From positions 1 through 64,000 of the forward strand of contig JALQCR010000001.1 of the NCBI GenBank assembly GCA_023336205.1: a stretch of 64,000 bases of DNA, given 5' to 3'. The position numbers and the translations under genes are program-made. The notes under the pieces were generated by a model. That model saw only the letters and a program-made list of their open reading frames with translations. It had not been told where the DNA came from and made no database searches. Within the stretch, counting starts at the first letter, position 1. Each line of letters begins with the position of its first letter. Shown in pieces: positions 7,154 through 15,455 of this stretch. The DNA comes from Pseudanabaena sp. Salubria-1. GTDB taxonomy: Bacteria; Cyanobacteriota; Cyanobacteriia; Pseudanabaenales; Pseudanabaenaceae.

Positions 7154-8407
7154 ATGAATCTACGCCCTCATAAGATTTCATACTTGGAAGTTGCAGAGAT
7201 GGCGATCGCAGCCCTCTGGGGCAACAAACTGCGTAGCGGCTTGACTATGTTGGGCGTAATTATCGGGATTTCTTCGGTAATTGGCATTTCTTCCATCGGA
7301 CAAGGCGTGCAGAAATCTACCGAAGAATCCATTCGCGGTTTAGGAACTGATGTTTTGCAAGTAATGGCGGGAGCCGTCCAAAGTGGCGGCGTTAGTCAGG
7401 GCATGGGATCTGTGACGACGCTGACATGGGAAGATGCTCAAGCGATCGCTACTCAAGCACCATCAGCAACTATTGTCTCGGCATATTTACAGCGCAATAC
7501 ACAAGTGGTCTTTGGCGATAAAAATACTTCCACAACCGTATATGGAACTGATTTAAGCTATCCCAATGCCCGCAATACTTTTCCTGTAGAAGGTCGGTAT
7601 TTTAACAATGAGGAGTTAGAGTCCTCTGCCTCGGTCGCCATCATTGCGCCCACAGTCAGGAAAAATATATTTCCCAACAATGTCAATCCCATTGGTCAAA
7701 AAATTAGAATTCAAGGTGAGATTTATGATGTGATTGGAGTAATGGAAGTCAAAGGCTCTCAGGGTCCCCAAGATCGTGATGATGCGGTCTACATTCCTCT
7801 AACCTCTATGTCAGCCCGTATCATCGGGAATAACTCCTTGATGGGAATTTCCGTTACTGGCATCTATATCAAAGGGCAAGATGAATCAAAATTAGAAACT
7901 ATCAAGTTTCAAGTTGCAAATATCTTACGACTACGGCATAACATCGATGTTCCTGAAAATGATGATTTTCGGATTACCAATCAAGCTGATATTCTCAAAA
8001 CCTTCAACACGATCTTGAGCCTGTTTACGCTGATGATGGTAGCGATCGCAGGGATCTCTCTCATCGTCGGCGGCATCGGCATCGCCAATATTATGCTAGT
8101 TTCCGTAGTCGAGCGTACTCGCGAAATCGGCGTGCGGAAAGCTTTAGGCGCAACTGACAATGCGATTCTCAGTCAATTTCTGATTGAGTCGGTAGTTGTT
8201 TCCATCGTCGGTGGCTCCATTGGCATTGCGATCGGTGTTGGCATTACCTTTGCCGCAGCCACTGCCTTTAAGTTTCCCTTTATCGTTTCCACCAGTTCCG
8301 TATTGATAGGATTCGGTTTGTCAACTACTGTCGGTTTGGTTGCGGGTGTCATTCCTGCCAGAAATGCTGCCAAACTCGATCCCATTACAGCTCTGCGAAG
8401 TGAATAG
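7154..8407 (+). CDS. MacB-type ABC transporter permease
   Basis: A 417-residue FtsX/MacB-class permease. One N-terminal membrane helix (about residues 20-45, SGLTMLGVIIGISSVIGISS) is followed by a large periplasmic domain (about 50-285), then three helices in the C-terminal FtsX domain, with the conserved GGIGIANIMLVSVVERTREIGVRKALGAT segment contacting the ATPase. The end KLDPITALRSE is the usual family terminus. Unlike Escherichia coli MacB, the ATPase is a separate gene starting 9 bp downstream. It should move a substrate or lipoprotein-like molecule between membrane and periplasm with the adaptor. Both the adaptor and ATPase genes are broken here, so this permease is probably orphaned. 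Confidence 0.93.
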   Translation: MNLRPHKISYLEVAEMAIAALWGNKLRSGLTMLGVIIGISSVIGISSIGQGVQKSTEESIRGLGTDVLQVMAGAVQSGGVSQGMGSVTTLTWEDAQAIATQAPSATIVSAYLQRNTQVVFGDKNTSTTVYGTDLSYPNARNTFPVEGRYFNNEELESSASVAIIAPTVRKNIFPNNVNPIGQKIRIQGEIYDVIGVMEVKGSQGPQDRDDAVYIPLTSMSARIIGNNSLMGISVTGIYIKGQDESKLETIKFQVANILRLRHNIDVPENDDFRITNQADILKTFNTILSLFTLMMVAIAGISLIVGGIGIANIMLVSVVERTREIGVRKALGATDNAILSQFLIESVVVSIVGGSIGIAIGVGITFAAATAFKFPFIVSTSSVLIGFGLSTTVGLVAGVIPARNAAKLDPITALRSE

Positions 8408-8416
8408 GAGCGAATC

Positions 8417-8648
8417 ATGATCACAATGGAAAATATTACTAAAAGCTATCGACTAGCTGAGGCTGATGTCCCGATTCTCAAAGGAATTGATCTGCATATC
8501 GACTCAGGCGAATATGTCTCGATTATGGGCGCGTCTGGTTCGGGCAAATCCACGCTGATGAATATCATTGGCTGCCTCGATCGCCCTTCTGATGGAGTAT
8601 ATTATTTGGAAGATCAGAACCTCACAGCCTTAGATAAAAATGAGTTAG
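8417..8648 (+). pseudogene. MacB/LolD-type ABC ATPase, N-terminal fragment
   Basis: The first 77 codons of an ABC ATPase: MITMENITKSY strand, then the Walker A motif GASGSGKSTLMNIIGCLD at about residues 38-55. At 8649 an IS enters. The visible frame runs on to 8701 through IS sequence (ILHHSRKGVAERAEM), which is not part of the protein. Deleting 8649-9910 (IS plus one TTAG copy) joins this fragment in phase to 9911-10341, giving a 220-residue ATPase with every motif. The insertion removes the Q-loop, signature and Walker B from this fragment, so it cannot work. Confidence 0.92.
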
Positions 8649-9906
8649 CTGAGATCTTGCACCATTCAAGAAAAGGGGTTGCAGAAAGAGCAGAAATGTG
8701 AAAAAAAGGGCGTAGTAGTAAATTAAATAACGAGCATGGAAAGCATCGTTAAGCACGCCCAAGGGCTAGTGTATAGTCTTCTGTGTTTGATGCCAAGTGT
8801 GTATCAAACAGCAAGTCTCAATGCAATACTAGGACTATTTCTCGAAGCACAAAGGCATCCTTATCCAGAACATACACAGATAAAATCAGCGAGTGCACTC
8901 AGCCGATTTCTCAATCACTATAACTGGTCAACGAGAGCAGTAATTCGGTCAACACGGCAGGCTATTTTGGGACAAATCGCCAAGCATCGCCCATCGAAAC
9001 AAGTGCCATTAAAGATACTGATAGACTTGACTACCCTAGAAAAAAGCGGCAAGTTTTTACATTTGAGCAATCCCACCCAAAACGAACCAGACCCATGGGT
9101 GAGAATACTAAACGGAAAGCGAGGACTACATCTGGTTGTACTGTATCTGGTCTATGGAGAGTGGCGCGTACCATGGAGTTTTAGAGTATGGCGCGGCAAA
9201 GGATACCCCAGTCCCTCTGACTTAGCTTGTAAGTTATTGGGGACAGTACCCAAGCAACTAACCCAAGGCAAGACTGTGATTGTCCTTGCTGATACTGAGT
9301 TTAGTACGGTGAAGTTTTTCAATACTGTCCGCGCCAAGACTTGGCGCATCGTTGTCGGTGTACGCAACAATCGTAAACTTCAAGATGGCCGTACAGTCAA
9401 ACAACTTTATCGTCATGGCAAACGTGGACAACAAATTTTGCTAGAAGGGCTAACTCAGCCTTTGACGATCTCTTGGTTTTGGCTCAAAAGAGCTGATAGT
9501 AAACGGGAGTTACGCTTTGTTGTCTCTTCTCATCCTTATTCTGGTGCTTATCTGGTGATGTTAGGTCGTAAGCGTTGGGCGATTGAGGGATTCTTCAAAA
9601 CCATCAAACATCGCTTTGGTTTGCATTGTTTTGGGCAATCTACAAAACTTGGTGTTTATCGTTGGCTTATCCTCTCTCTGCTTGCTTATCTTTTGGCCCA
9701 TTGGATTGATCAATGGTCGAGTCCTCCTGTCTTGGACTGGAAAGCTACCTGTGATTTGACACTTTCCGTTTTATTTCCTTCTGTCCTTTGGTTGAAACTT
9801 CTTAGGTATCTCCAAATTAGTGCCGATATTGCTGCTCGTCATGGGTTTGAAATTATTCTCAAACCCATTCCTACTTAACTCTTTCAGGAATGGTGCAAGA
9901 TCTCAG
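8649..9906 (+). mobile_element. IS701-like insertion sequence, copy 1 (1258 bp)
   Basis: The ends are exact inverted repeats beginning CTGAGATCTTGCACCATTC, and the element is flanked by a 4-bp duplication TTAG (8645-8648 and 9907-9910). It carries one transposase gene (8736-9878). Three copies in this window encode identical proteins and have TTAG, TTAA and CTAA duplications, fitting the YTAR target rule of the IS701 group of the IS4 superfamily. This copy splits the ABC ATPase gene. Confidence 0.93.
8736..9878 (+). CDS. IS701-like DDE transposase, copy 1
   Basis: A 380-residue DDE transposase of the IS4 superfamily. LIDLTTLEK (about residue 95) supplies the first Asp, [13 protein letters not shown] (about 185) the second, and [18 protein letters not shown] (about 280) the Glu with the R...E......K pattern of the Y(2)R(3)E(6)K signature. 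The C-terminus is hydrophobic ([16 protein letters not shown]). The gene fills most of its 1258-bp element. The product is identical to those at 12952-14094 and 15484-16626, so transposition was recent. Confidence 0.92.
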   Translation: MESIVKHAQGLVYSLLCLMPSVYQTASLNAILGLFLEAQRHPYPEHTQIKSASALSRFLNHYNWSTRAVIRSTRQAILGQIAKHRPSKQVPLKILIDLTTLEKSGKFLHLSNPTQNEPDPWVRILNGKRGLHLVVLYLVYGEWRVPWSFRVWRGKGYPSPSDLACKLLGTVPKQLTQGKTVIVLADTEFSTVKFFNTVRAKTWRIVVGVRNNRKLQDGRTVKQLYRHGKRGQQILLEGLTQPLTISWFWLKRADSKRELRFVVSSHPYSGAYLVMLGRKRWAIEGFFKTIKHRFGLHCFGQSTKLGVYRWLILSLLAYLLAHWIDQWSSPPVLDWKATCDLTLSVLFPSVLWLKLLRYLQISADIAARHGFEIILKPIPT

Positions 9907-9910
9907 TTAG

Positions 9911-10341
9911 CCTATATCCGCAATCAACGCATTGGCTTTGTGTTTCAGCAGTTCAATCTCTTGCCTAAAGCAACAGCCCTAGAGAATGTGATGTTGCCAA
10001 TGGTCTATGCAGGTGTCTCCAAATCTGAGCGGCGATCACGTGCTGAAGAAGCTCTAGTAAAAGTGGGTTTAGGAGATCGCTTATCCAATCGCCCCAATCA
10101 ACTCTCTGGCGGACAACAACAACGAGTTGCGATCGCTCGTGCGTTGGTCAATCAACCTGCGTTACTTCTAGCTGATGAGCCGACGGGTGCGCTAGATTCC
10201 CATACTTCGCAGGAGGTCATGAATTTATTTGGCATTCTCAATAGCCAAGACATCACGATTGTCATCGTCACCCACGAGCCAGATATCGCTGCTCAAACCA
10301 ATCGCAAGATTTTCGTACAAGATGGATTGATTGTGGGCTAA
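9911..10341 (+). pseudogene. MacB/LolD-type ABC ATPase, C-terminal fragment
   Basis: Continues the ATPase after the [21 protein letters not shown] (Q-loop), [15 protein letters not shown] (ABC signature), [12 protein letters not shown] (Walker B and D-loop) and [10 protein letters not shown] (switch His). Taken with 8417-8648 the gene has the full motif set of the MacB/LolD group that serves FtsX-type permeases. A frame reading from ATG 9820 exists but its first 30 residues come from the IS, including a hybrid N-terminus. Without Walker A the fragment should be inactive. Confidence 0.92.
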
Positions 10342-10352
10342 TGGTTTGCTGA

Positions 10353-10470
10353 AGGCGATCGCAATTGCTATGAGTCATAATTTCTACGCGATCGCATCAG
10401 CAATCTATCTCCTCAAGGCGATCGCTATAACTATGAGTCGTGATTTTTAGGCGATCGCATATGAAGAATA
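10353..10470. repeat. HIP1-based A/B tandem repeat
   Basis: Two B modules (GCGATCGC followed by CTATGAGTCATAATTTCT or CTATGAGTCGTGATTTTT) alternate with one A module (GCGATCGCATCAGCAATCTA). The array follows the stop of the ABC ATPase gene. See 25832-26030 for the family. Confidence 0.8.
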
Positions 10471-10502
10471 TATCCTAAAGGTTGGCTAATAGAGATTGCT
10501 CT

Positions 10503-10994
10503 TTAATTTTCAACTGATGCCTTAAGTTGACTAAGATATGTATCAACAAGCTTGTCTGTCAGATTAAAGGCTCTTGATATTACTCGAAAAATTGGGTTAG
10601 GGATTTTAACAGTTTCAGTGATTTGAACTATGGTTCCCTTGGGAGACTCAGTAAATATGCCAACCCATGACCCACTAAATCCTTGATTAGAAACAAATTC
10701 AATCTCAAATCGATGTGGTGGCTCTTTGCGCCGAACTTTGAACTCGATTAATACTCCGTCAATTGTTTCTTCTGTCCATGAGTCCCTATTGGGTTGTACC
10801 TTAACCGTCTTAACATCCTTCCGCCAAGAGGTTTGTTTCTCCACGTCAGTAACAGTTTGAAAAACTATAGCTGGTGATGCCTTTAGTTCCGCAGTTCTCG
10901 AAGCAGTTACTTCAATCGGCAGTAAAAATCCAATCACCAAAATACAGGCTCCTAATCCCGCTAGGCTACCTATACCAATTAGTAAATATTTCAT
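10503..10994 (-). CDS. SRPBCC family protein, membrane-anchored
   Basis: A 163-residue protein with an N-terminal membrane helix (LLIGIGSLAGLGACILVIGFLL, about residues 4-25) and a single START/SRPBCC (polyketide cyclase-like) domain: SPAIVFQTVTDVEKQTSWRKDVKTV, then IEFKVRRKEPPHRFEIEFVS and GIFTESPKGTIVQITETVKIPNP. This fold binds hydrophobic ligands in a deep cavity. It precedes, in transcription order from the right, nothing obvious; the AraC/GyrI-type regulator just upstream on the same strand (about 100 bp away) also binds ligands with its C-terminal domain, so the two may form a small sensing unit. The role is inferred only. Confidence 0.8.
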   Translation of the reverse strand: MKYLLIGIGSLAGLGACILVIGFLLPIEVTASRTAELKASPAIVFQTVTDVEKQTSWRKDVKTVKVQPNRDSWTEETIDGVLIEFKVRRKEPPHRFEIEFVSNQGFSGSWVGIFTESPKGTIVQITETVKIPNPIFRVISRAFNLTDKLVDTYLSQLKASVEN

Positions 10995-11096
10995 ATATTC
11001 CCTAGGCTTTATTTCATGAAAATCTTCCTCAAACTCTAAGGTAAATAGTATTCTATGATCTTGACCGATAGTGCTTTTTTTACTCAGCCCTCACAA

Positions 11097-11936
11097 TCAA
11101 GAAGGCTGTAATCTAATCCAGAGTTCGGTTCGCATCTCGTCAGGAAGTGTCTTTCTAGGATCGTCCAAATAGTACTCAACAACAGGTTCATCACATAGTT
11201 CATAATTAGTTCTTGGAACCCAACCCCCAATTAAAGATAGGTACGTATCCAAAATGTTTGCGTATGCACCTATATGAGTAGCAACAGCATATTTGCCCGC
11301 AGGAATGTAATCGGTAGAAATCCCCATTGATTCATTATCTTTGCCTTCGTATTCAATACAAGCATCAAATCGTAAATATTCTGCTGGAGTGATCTCAGGA
11401 TCGTCGAAGCAAAGCCCAAAAACTCTAGCCTTTGTCAAATCAATGCCTTGAGATTCCGCCCAACTAATCAGCCGTGGAAATATTTTGCCACTCTCATCGT
11501 ATGAGCCAGTATGACGAATTTTAGTGATCGCAATAGAATCAATGACGCGGATTTCGATTTGATCGGGTGGAGCGATCGAAGCAGGGGTAGAGATGGGCAT
11601 TTGTCCGCGAAATTCTGAAGGTGAAACACCAAAATATTGACGAAATGCTCTTGTAAAACCTTCATGGGAATCGTATCCAGCATCAAGGGCGATTTCTATC
11701 ACTTTTTGTTCAGTGGTACGTAATCGACGGGCAGAACGTTCTAATTTTAATCGCCTAACATACTCAAGGATAGATTCACCTGTAATTCCCCTAAATATTC
11801 TATGGAAGTGGTGGGGAGAAAGATTTGCAAGCTTAGATAATTCAAGAGGTATGAGTCTATCGCTCAGATGTTTTTCAATATATGATTGTACCCGTTGTAC
11901 CCTTCTTAGATATTCAACCTTTGTTGTCTCTTTCAT
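11097..11936 (-). CDS. AraC family regulator with GyrI-like domain
   Basis: A 279-residue Rob/SoxS-like regulator. Residues about 10-108 hold the double HTH AraC domain at the N-terminus (VQSYIEKHLSDRLIPLELSKLANLSPHHFHRIF and RLRTTEQKVIEIALDAGYDSHEGFTRAFRQYFGVSPSEFR). Residues about 125-279 form a GyrI-like (AraC effector-binding) domain, with IRHTGSYDESGKIFPRLISWA, FDACIEY and VATHIGAYANILDTYLSL. In this group the C-terminal domain binds small hydrophobic or cationic compounds. It probably regulates the SRPBCC gene downstream on the same strand, or genes elsewhere. Confidence 0.92.
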   Translation of the reverse strand: MKETTKVEYLRRVQRVQSYIEKHLSDRLIPLELSKLANLSPHHFHRIFRGITGESILEYVRRLKLERSARRLRTTEQKVIEIALDAGYDSHEGFTRAFRQYFGVSPSEFRGQMPISTPASIAPPDQIEIRVIDSIAITKIRHTGSYDESGKIFPRLISWAESQGIDLTKARVFGLCFDDPEITPAEYLRFDACIEYEGKDNESMGISTDYIPAGKYAVATHIGAYANILDTYLSLIGGWVPRTNYELCDEPVVEYYLDDPRKTLPDEMRTELWIRLQPS

Positions 11937-12032
11937 GACGATTATGATAAATCCTATACTCTGGAAGATGTAGAAAGAAAAATTAAATCTAAATTAGCAT
12001 TGCACAAAAAAGCGTATTCCAAAATGCATTCA

Positions 12033-12150
12033 ATGCGATCGCATCAACAATTTATCTTCTCAAAGCGATCGCTATTACTGTGAGTCGTGATTTTTAGGCG
12101 ATCGCATTAACAATCCATCTGCTAAAGGTTTGCTACATTGCGATCGCTAA
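12033..12150. repeat. HIP1-based A/B tandem repeat
   Basis: Two A modules (GCGATCGCATCAACAATTTA and GCGATCGCATTAACAATCCA) flank one B module (GCGATCGCTATTACTGTGAG then TCGTGATTTTTAG), about 64-bp period. It lies between the regulator and peroxiredoxin genes. Confidence 0.8.
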
Positions 12151-12234
12151 TTCTTGAATTGTCCCTAAGTTTAATAAAATCCTGTACTTAAGATTAGGTC
12201 TGTAGTTGTGATTTAAGTCAAAACAAGATGAAAC

Positions 12235-12810
12235 TCAGAGCTGATTTTTATCTTGTGTTAGATATTCGCTTAACCACTTAATCACGGCATCTGCATTTTC
12301 ATTAGGAGGGAAAACGGGGTAGAAAACTTTTTCGATATTGCCATCTTTAGCTATCAATGTAATTCTTTTGTATAACTCCATGTATTGAACTTTAAATGTT
12401 GGTATGTTAAGCGTTGATTTAAGTAGTAGTTTAGAGTCGCTGATCAACTCGAATGGGAGATGTAAACGCTCTTTAGCCTCCAATTGATAATCTGTCTCCT
12501 GTACGCTGATTCCAAACACCGATGTATTTAGAGCCTGAAGTTCTGAATAGTGATCCCTAAAACCACATGATTGCGGTGTACATCCTCTTGCTCCTGCAAT
12601 CTCATTCCAACCACATGGAAGTGGTGTATCTGGCTTTCCAGTCATAGGATAAATATAAAGCACAACGATGCCAGCCAATTTCCCAATATTAATTAATTCG
12701 TTATTAGTAGCACGAAGAGTTAACTCAGGTAATCTGGTATGAACTAAATGATCTGCTTCCCCATCATCTTCAGGAATTGGGATATTTTCTGGAATTTCTG
12801 CCAAATTCAT
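12235..12810 (-). CDS. Peroxiredoxin (AhpC/TSA-BCP type)
   Basis: A 191-residue thioredoxin-fold peroxidase. VVLYIYPMTGKPDTPLPCGW (about residues 50-69) carries the Pro-Thr-Cys type active site, followed by ARGCTPQSCGFRDHY with two more Cys that could act as resolving residues; the family usually has GCT.E...FRD. Later, VFGISVQETDYQLEAKERLHLPFELISD is the conserved core strand-helix. It would reduce hydrogen or alkyl peroxides in the cytoplasm, as no signal peptide is visible. An IS701-like element has inserted 54 bp upstream of the start codon and may have displaced its promoter. Confidence 0.85.
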   Translation of the reverse strand: MNLAEIPENIPIPEDDGEADHLVHTRLPELTLRATNNELINIGKLAGIVVLYIYPMTGKPDTPLPCGWNEIAGARGCTPQSCGFRDHYSELQALNTSVFGISVQETDYQLEAKERLHLPFELISDSKLLLKSTLNIPTFKVQYMELYKRITLIAKDGNIEKVFYPVFPPNENADAVIKWLSEYLTQDKNQL

Positions 12811-12864
12811 TATTGCTTTCTCTCCATATATCTAACAGAGACTTTTAAAACAATTTTAGTTTAA

Positions 12865-14122
12865 CTGAGATCTTGCACCATTCAAGAAAAGGGGTTGCAG
12901 AAAGAGCAGAAATGTGAAAAAAAGGGCGTAGTAGTAAATTAAATAACGAGCATGGAAAGCATCGTTAAGCACGCCCAAGGGCTAGTGTATAGTCTTCTGT
13001 GTTTGATGCCAAGTGTGTATCAAACAGCAAGTCTCAATGCAATACTAGGACTATTTCTCGAAGCACAAAGGCATCCTTATCCAGAACATACACAGATAAA
13101 ATCAGCGAGTGCACTCAGCCGATTTCTCAATCACTATAACTGGTCAACGAGAGCAGTAATTCGGTCAACACGGCAGGCTATTTTGGGACAAATCGCCAAG
13201 CATCGCCCATCGAAACAAGTGCCATTAAAGATACTGATAGACTTGACTACCCTAGAAAAAAGCGGCAAGTTTTTACATTTGAGCAATCCCACCCAAAACG
13301 AACCAGACCCATGGGTGAGAATACTAAACGGAAAGCGAGGACTACATCTGGTTGTACTGTATCTGGTCTATGGAGAGTGGCGCGTACCATGGAGTTTTAG
13401 AGTATGGCGCGGCAAAGGATACCCCAGTCCCTCTGACTTAGCTTGTAAGTTATTGGGGACAGTACCCAAGCAACTAACCCAAGGCAAGACTGTGATTGTC
13501 CTTGCTGATACTGAGTTTAGTACGGTGAAGTTTTTCAATACTGTCCGCGCCAAGACTTGGCGCATCGTTGTCGGTGTACGCAACAATCGTAAACTTCAAG
13601 ATGGCCGTACAGTCAAACAACTTTATCGTCATGGCAAACGTGGACAACAAATTTTGCTAGAAGGGCTAACTCAGCCTTTGACGATCTCTTGGTTTTGGCT
13701 CAAAAGAGCTGATAGTAAACGGGAGTTACGCTTTGTTGTCTCTTCTCATCCTTATTCTGGTGCTTATCTGGTGATGTTAGGTCGTAAGCGTTGGGCGATT
13801 GAGGGATTCTTCAAAACCATCAAACATCGCTTTGGTTTGCATTGTTTTGGGCAATCTACAAAACTTGGTGTTTATCGTTGGCTTATCCTCTCTCTGCTTG
13901 CTTATCTTTTGGCCCATTGGATTGATCAATGGTCGAGTCCTCCTGTCTTGGACTGGAAAGCTACCTGTGATTTGACACTTTCCGTTTTATTTCCTTCTGT
14001 CCTTTGGTTGAAACTTCTTAGGTATCTCCAAATTAGTGCCGATATTGCTGCTCGTCATGGGTTTGAAATTATTCTCAAACCCATTCCTACTTAACTCTTT
14101 CAGGAATGGTGCAAGATCTCAG
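12865..14122 (+). mobile_element. IS701-like insertion sequence, copy 2 (1258 bp)
   Basis: Same ends (CTGAGATCTTGCACCATTC) and length as copy 1, flanked by TTAA at 12861-12864 and 14123-14126. It is intergenic, just upstream of the peroxiredoxin gene. Contains the transposase gene 12952-14094. Confidence 0.93.
12952..14094 (+). CDS. IS701-like DDE transposase, copy 2
   Basis: A 380-residue transposase identical in sequence to copies 1 and 3, with the same DDE motifs ([21 protein letters not shown]). It is complete and presumably active. It is divergent from the peroxiredoxin gene; outward transcription from this IS is possible but no outward promoter is evident. Confidence 0.92.
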   Translation: MESIVKHAQGLVYSLLCLMPSVYQTASLNAILGLFLEAQRHPYPEHTQIKSASALSRFLNHYNWSTRAVIRSTRQAILGQIAKHRPSKQVPLKILIDLTTLEKSGKFLHLSNPTQNEPDPWVRILNGKRGLHLVVLYLVYGEWRVPWSFRVWRGKGYPSPSDLACKLLGTVPKQLTQGKTVIVLADTEFSTVKFFNTVRAKTWRIVVGVRNNRKLQDGRTVKQLYRHGKRGQQILLEGLTQPLTISWFWLKRADSKRELRFVVSSHPYSGAYLVMLGRKRWAIEGFFKTIKHRFGLHCFGQSTKLGVYRWLILSLLAYLLAHWIDQWSSPPVLDWKATCDLTLSVLFPSVLWLKLLRYLQISADIAARHGFEIILKPIPT

Positions 14123-14167
14123 TTAATCTAGATTTTTACGAAAAATCAGTACAGATTTCAATATAGC

Positions 14168-14256
14168 TAAAACGGGATCGCCTCAACAATCTATCTTCTA
14201 AAGGCGATCGCTATTATTGTTAGTTGTGATTTATGGGGCGATCGCTTCAATAATCT
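14168..14256. repeat. HIP1-based A/B repeat
   Basis: An A module (GATCGCCTCAACAATCTATC), a B module (GCGATCGCTATTATTGTTAG) and a second A start (GCGATCGCTTCAATAATCTA). It sits between IS copy 2 and the Uma2 gene. Confidence 0.75.
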
Positions 14257-14296
14257 ACTGCTTCGATTGGGGAATGAGGAATGAGGGGAATGAGGT

Positions 14297-14890
14297 TTAG
14301 GATAATTGGTTTGATTCAGTCTCTGGTGTGAGATTGAGGTTGCGATAGATTTGCTCAATGGGAAAGCTTAAATTAATGCTTTTGAGTTCCACGGTGTCGC
14401 CTGCTTGATAGTTAATAATTAACCAATCACTTTCGTTTTTGTGATACAAATCCATTTCGATGCTGGTGGAACTCACTAATAAATAATCCTGTAAGACTGG
14501 ATTTTTGCGGTACAGTCTAAATTTGCCGCTACGATCGTAGGTTTCAGTGCTAGGTGAAAGAACTTCAATGATGAGGCAAGGGTATGTAATGTATTGGTCT
14601 GTAGTTTTATCGCGATCGTCGCAGGTGACGCTAACATCTGGATAGGTGTAGTTATTTGTGCCAACAATTTTAACTTTCAGGTCTGAGTTACCTGTTATGC
14701 AGTTACTAGCGTCTAAATGAGTATCAACCATAGTCGCAAATCGAATTGCAATGCGGCTATGATTAACGCTGCCGCCGCTCATGGCGTAAACTTGACCGTT
14801 AATCAGTTCGTGTTTTTCTAGTTGCTTTTCTTCCCAAGCAAAGTATTCTTCTGGGGTAAGTTTGGGAAAGTTTCCTTTAACTGCGATCAT
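14297..14890 (-). CDS. Uma2 family endonuclease
   Basis: A 197-residue Uma2/DUF820 protein with all family blocks: LTPEEYFAWEEKQLEKHELINGQVYAMSGG at the N-terminus, NYTYPDVSVTCDD near residue 80 (catalytic Asp), YPCLIIEVLSPSTETYDRSGKFRLYR near residue 103 (Glu and YDR helix) and LQDYLLVSSTSIEMDLY. It lies between two oppositely oriented IS701-like copies, but each copy has its own target duplication, so the gene is not cargo of a composite transposon. Predicted nuclease; function in the cell unknown. Confidence 0.9.
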   Translation of the reverse strand: MIAVKGNFPKLTPEEYFAWEEKQLEKHELINGQVYAMSGGSVNHSRIAIRFATMVDTHLDASNCITGNSDLKVKIVGTNNYTYPDVSVTCDDRDKTTDQYITYPCLIIEVLSPSTETYDRSGKFRLYRKNPVLQDYLLVSSTSIEMDLYHKNESDWLIINYQAGDTVELKSINLSFPIEQIYRNLNLTPETESNQLS

Positions 14891-14949
14891 GGGAAATCAC
14901 TCTTTGGTTAGTTTTGGTACTATTTTAACGAACAATTAAAGCAATCTCA

Positions 14950-15086
14950 GGTGCGATCGCCTCAATTATCTATCTGCCAAGATTTTGCATTATTGTGATC
15001 GCTATTACCATGAGTCGTAATTTCAAGGCGATCGCACCAACAATCTATCTCTTAAAGGAGATCGCTATTCCTGTGAGTCGAGGTTT
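14950..15086. repeat. HIP1-based A/B tandem repeat
   Basis: Starts with GTGCGATCGCCTCAATTATC and continues with B (TATTACCATGAGTCGTAATT), A (GCGATCGCACCAACAATCTA) and B (CTATTCCTGTGAGTCGAGG) modules. The ancestral stop codon of the PIN toxin gene lies at the right edge of the array. Confidence 0.8.
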
Positions 15087-15451
15087 TTAGGCGATTACTA
15101 TTGCATCCAAGAATAAACGGGGAGTCAATATTTGAGTGCCATGATAGTACTTAACCCAAGTTGCTACCTATCAAAAACCGTCTCAAAACAAGTTGAAAAC
15201 AGCCTCGCTAAGTGCTAAATAACGCTATTTTTATATAAAAACCTAGCATTTTTTGTTTTAACTTTAGTTTTGGATGAATAGGTAGCAACTTGGGTTACTT
15301 AATAGAAAGTAAATGATTGTCCAAAGAAATAAGGTAATCAGCTTTTGTTTCAAAAACTGCCGCCAAAAATTTATTGTCATCTGGATCAATTTCATCTAAT
15401 CTAGTAGCCTCATAAGCTCCAGAGATATGCAGAGCGATTTCACCGATTACG
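15087..15451 (-). pseudogene. PIN-domain toxin, C-terminal part (interrupted by MITE)
   Basis: Read on the minus strand after IS copy 3, the frame continues the PIN protein: VIGEIALHISGAYEATRLDEIDPDDNKFLAA and then KADYLISLDNHLLSIK, which supplies the DxxDN..LA and ..YLI..D.HLL motifs with acidic residues of the active site. At 15296 a 144-bp MITE-like element interrupts it. Removing the element and one ACTT copy continues the frame as YYHGTQILTPRLFL to a TAA at 15087-15089, a normal PIN C-terminus. Thus the gene was hit twice. The intact ancestor was 138 residues. Confidence 0.85.
15153..15296. mobile_element. MITE-like element, 144 bp
   Basis: Terminal inverted repeats of 19 bp: AACCCAAGTTGCTACCTAT at 15153-15171 and its exact complement at 15278-15296. 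ACTT flanks both sides (15149-15152 and 15297-15300) as a 4-bp target duplication. The interior is A+T-rich and has no ORF. It interrupts the 3' part of the PIN toxin gene. Confidence 0.85.
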
Positions 15452-15455
15452 CTAA

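Noticed and set aside
8701..8735. Extra coding of ABC ATPase beyond 8648
   Set aside because: Codons after 8648 are IS sequence identical to the other two copies.
9820..9910. Alternative N-terminus of the ABC ATPase C-terminal fragment (ATG 9820)
   Set aside because: The first residues come from the transposase region of the IS read in another frame; no Walker A.
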